Below are positions 63,581 through 64,000 of a DNA stretch of 64,000 nucleotides, in pieces. A program made the translations under genes and the position numbers. This DNA is from Istiophorus platypterus (lineage: Eukaryota > Chordata > Actinopteri > Istiophoriformes > Istiophoridae), in contig CM029119.1 in NCBI GenBank assembly GCA_016859345.1, positions 1,504,109-1,568,108 of the forward strand. The letters are read 5' to 3'. Under the pieces are notes generated by a model. The model was given only the letters and a program-made list of their open reading frames with translations, did no database searches and was not told where the DNA came from. Numbering within the stretch: position 1 is the first letter of the stretch; each line of letters starts with the position of its first letter.

Positions 63581-64000
63581 TGCAAATTCTTGGTTTCATT
63601 TTGTATATCAGATGACAGACGCAGACTAACATTTAGCATATTAGCATATCCGACATTGAGAGCACAGCCACAACTAAGGTTGTATGACCCTCACCACTGG
63701 ATGGTGCTGTTATTCCATGTTAGTTGTGCTTACTCCCCCGAGCTCTTTAATATGACACTTGGCTTAACTTCATGTAAAGCAGACAAAAGGAGAAGAAAAA
63801 ACAAAATCATATAAAATATATATGAATCAAAATCCAGCTTTACAGTGATGACGATTAACGGCCAGTTCAACTGGACAAAGCAGCCTTCTTTTGTCAATAT
63901 TCAGATGACACCGCCTGTTTTTTTCCTCAGTATTTAATACCGAGCCCTGCTAGCTGGTTCAGTTCAGGTCTTTGAGTTTAAGCGTAAAATGAAAAATCCT
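63581..64000. other. downstream flank
   Basis: About 420 bases beyond the last poly(A) signal. No open frame or repeat recognised. In human the tail-to-tail neighbour of JMJD1C is NRBF2; nothing of it is visible here. Confidence 0.6.

Overview
This is vertebrate nuclear DNA, almost certainly from a teleost fish. It is AT-rich, with kilobase-scale introns, long CA/GT microsatellites, tRNA-derived SINEs of the kind common in percomorph fishes, and several decayed Tc1-like DNA transposons. I see no bacterial, organellar or intact viral coding sequence. I cannot name the species.

One gene fills the window: the plus-strand orthologue of JMJD1C (KDM3C), a KDM3-family JmjC chromatin protein. I could place 28 coding exons from 4898 to 61881, all joined in phase. 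They total 8,436 bases, or 2,811 codons plus a TGA stop. The first exon seen corresponds to about residue 113 of the human protein, so the true start and the first exons lie upstream of base 1. The assignment was made by recalling the human protein; no alignment was run. Teleosts may carry two jmjd1c copies, and I cannot tell which one this is.

Layout: 1-4897 is upstream intron with a decayed interspersed repeat. Exon 1 of the window is at 4898-5011. A 20.5 kb intron follows, holding a Tc1 fossil (about 8.9-9.6 kb), SINEs, microsatellites, a duplicated block (20.3-22.2 kb) and a second Tc1 family (24.4-25.2 kb). Exons 2-4 (25.5-27.2 kb) encode the conserved N-terminal region. Exons 5-12 (31.8-46.4 kb) encode a long, low-complexity, probably disordered middle with Ser, Gln and His tracts. 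Exons 13-28 (47.5-61.9 kb) encode the conserved C-terminal half: the CRECR cysteine region, the C2HC4-type zinc finger, an LRDLL motif and the JmjC fold. A 3' UTR of about 1.7 kb follows, with poly(A) signals at 63460 and 63557. The last 400 bases look intergenic.

The points most worth checking are a 93-base intron that is a multiple of three and stop-free (52553-52645), an unannotated-looking 42-base in-frame cassette exon (28006-28047), a GC-AG intron (donor at 49310), two related Tc1 copies in opposite orientation flanking exons 2-7, and a possible internal promoter with a first exon near 15.4 kb. I found no sign of a novel multi-gene system; the interest here lies in the fine structure of the gene and the repeat history of its introns.
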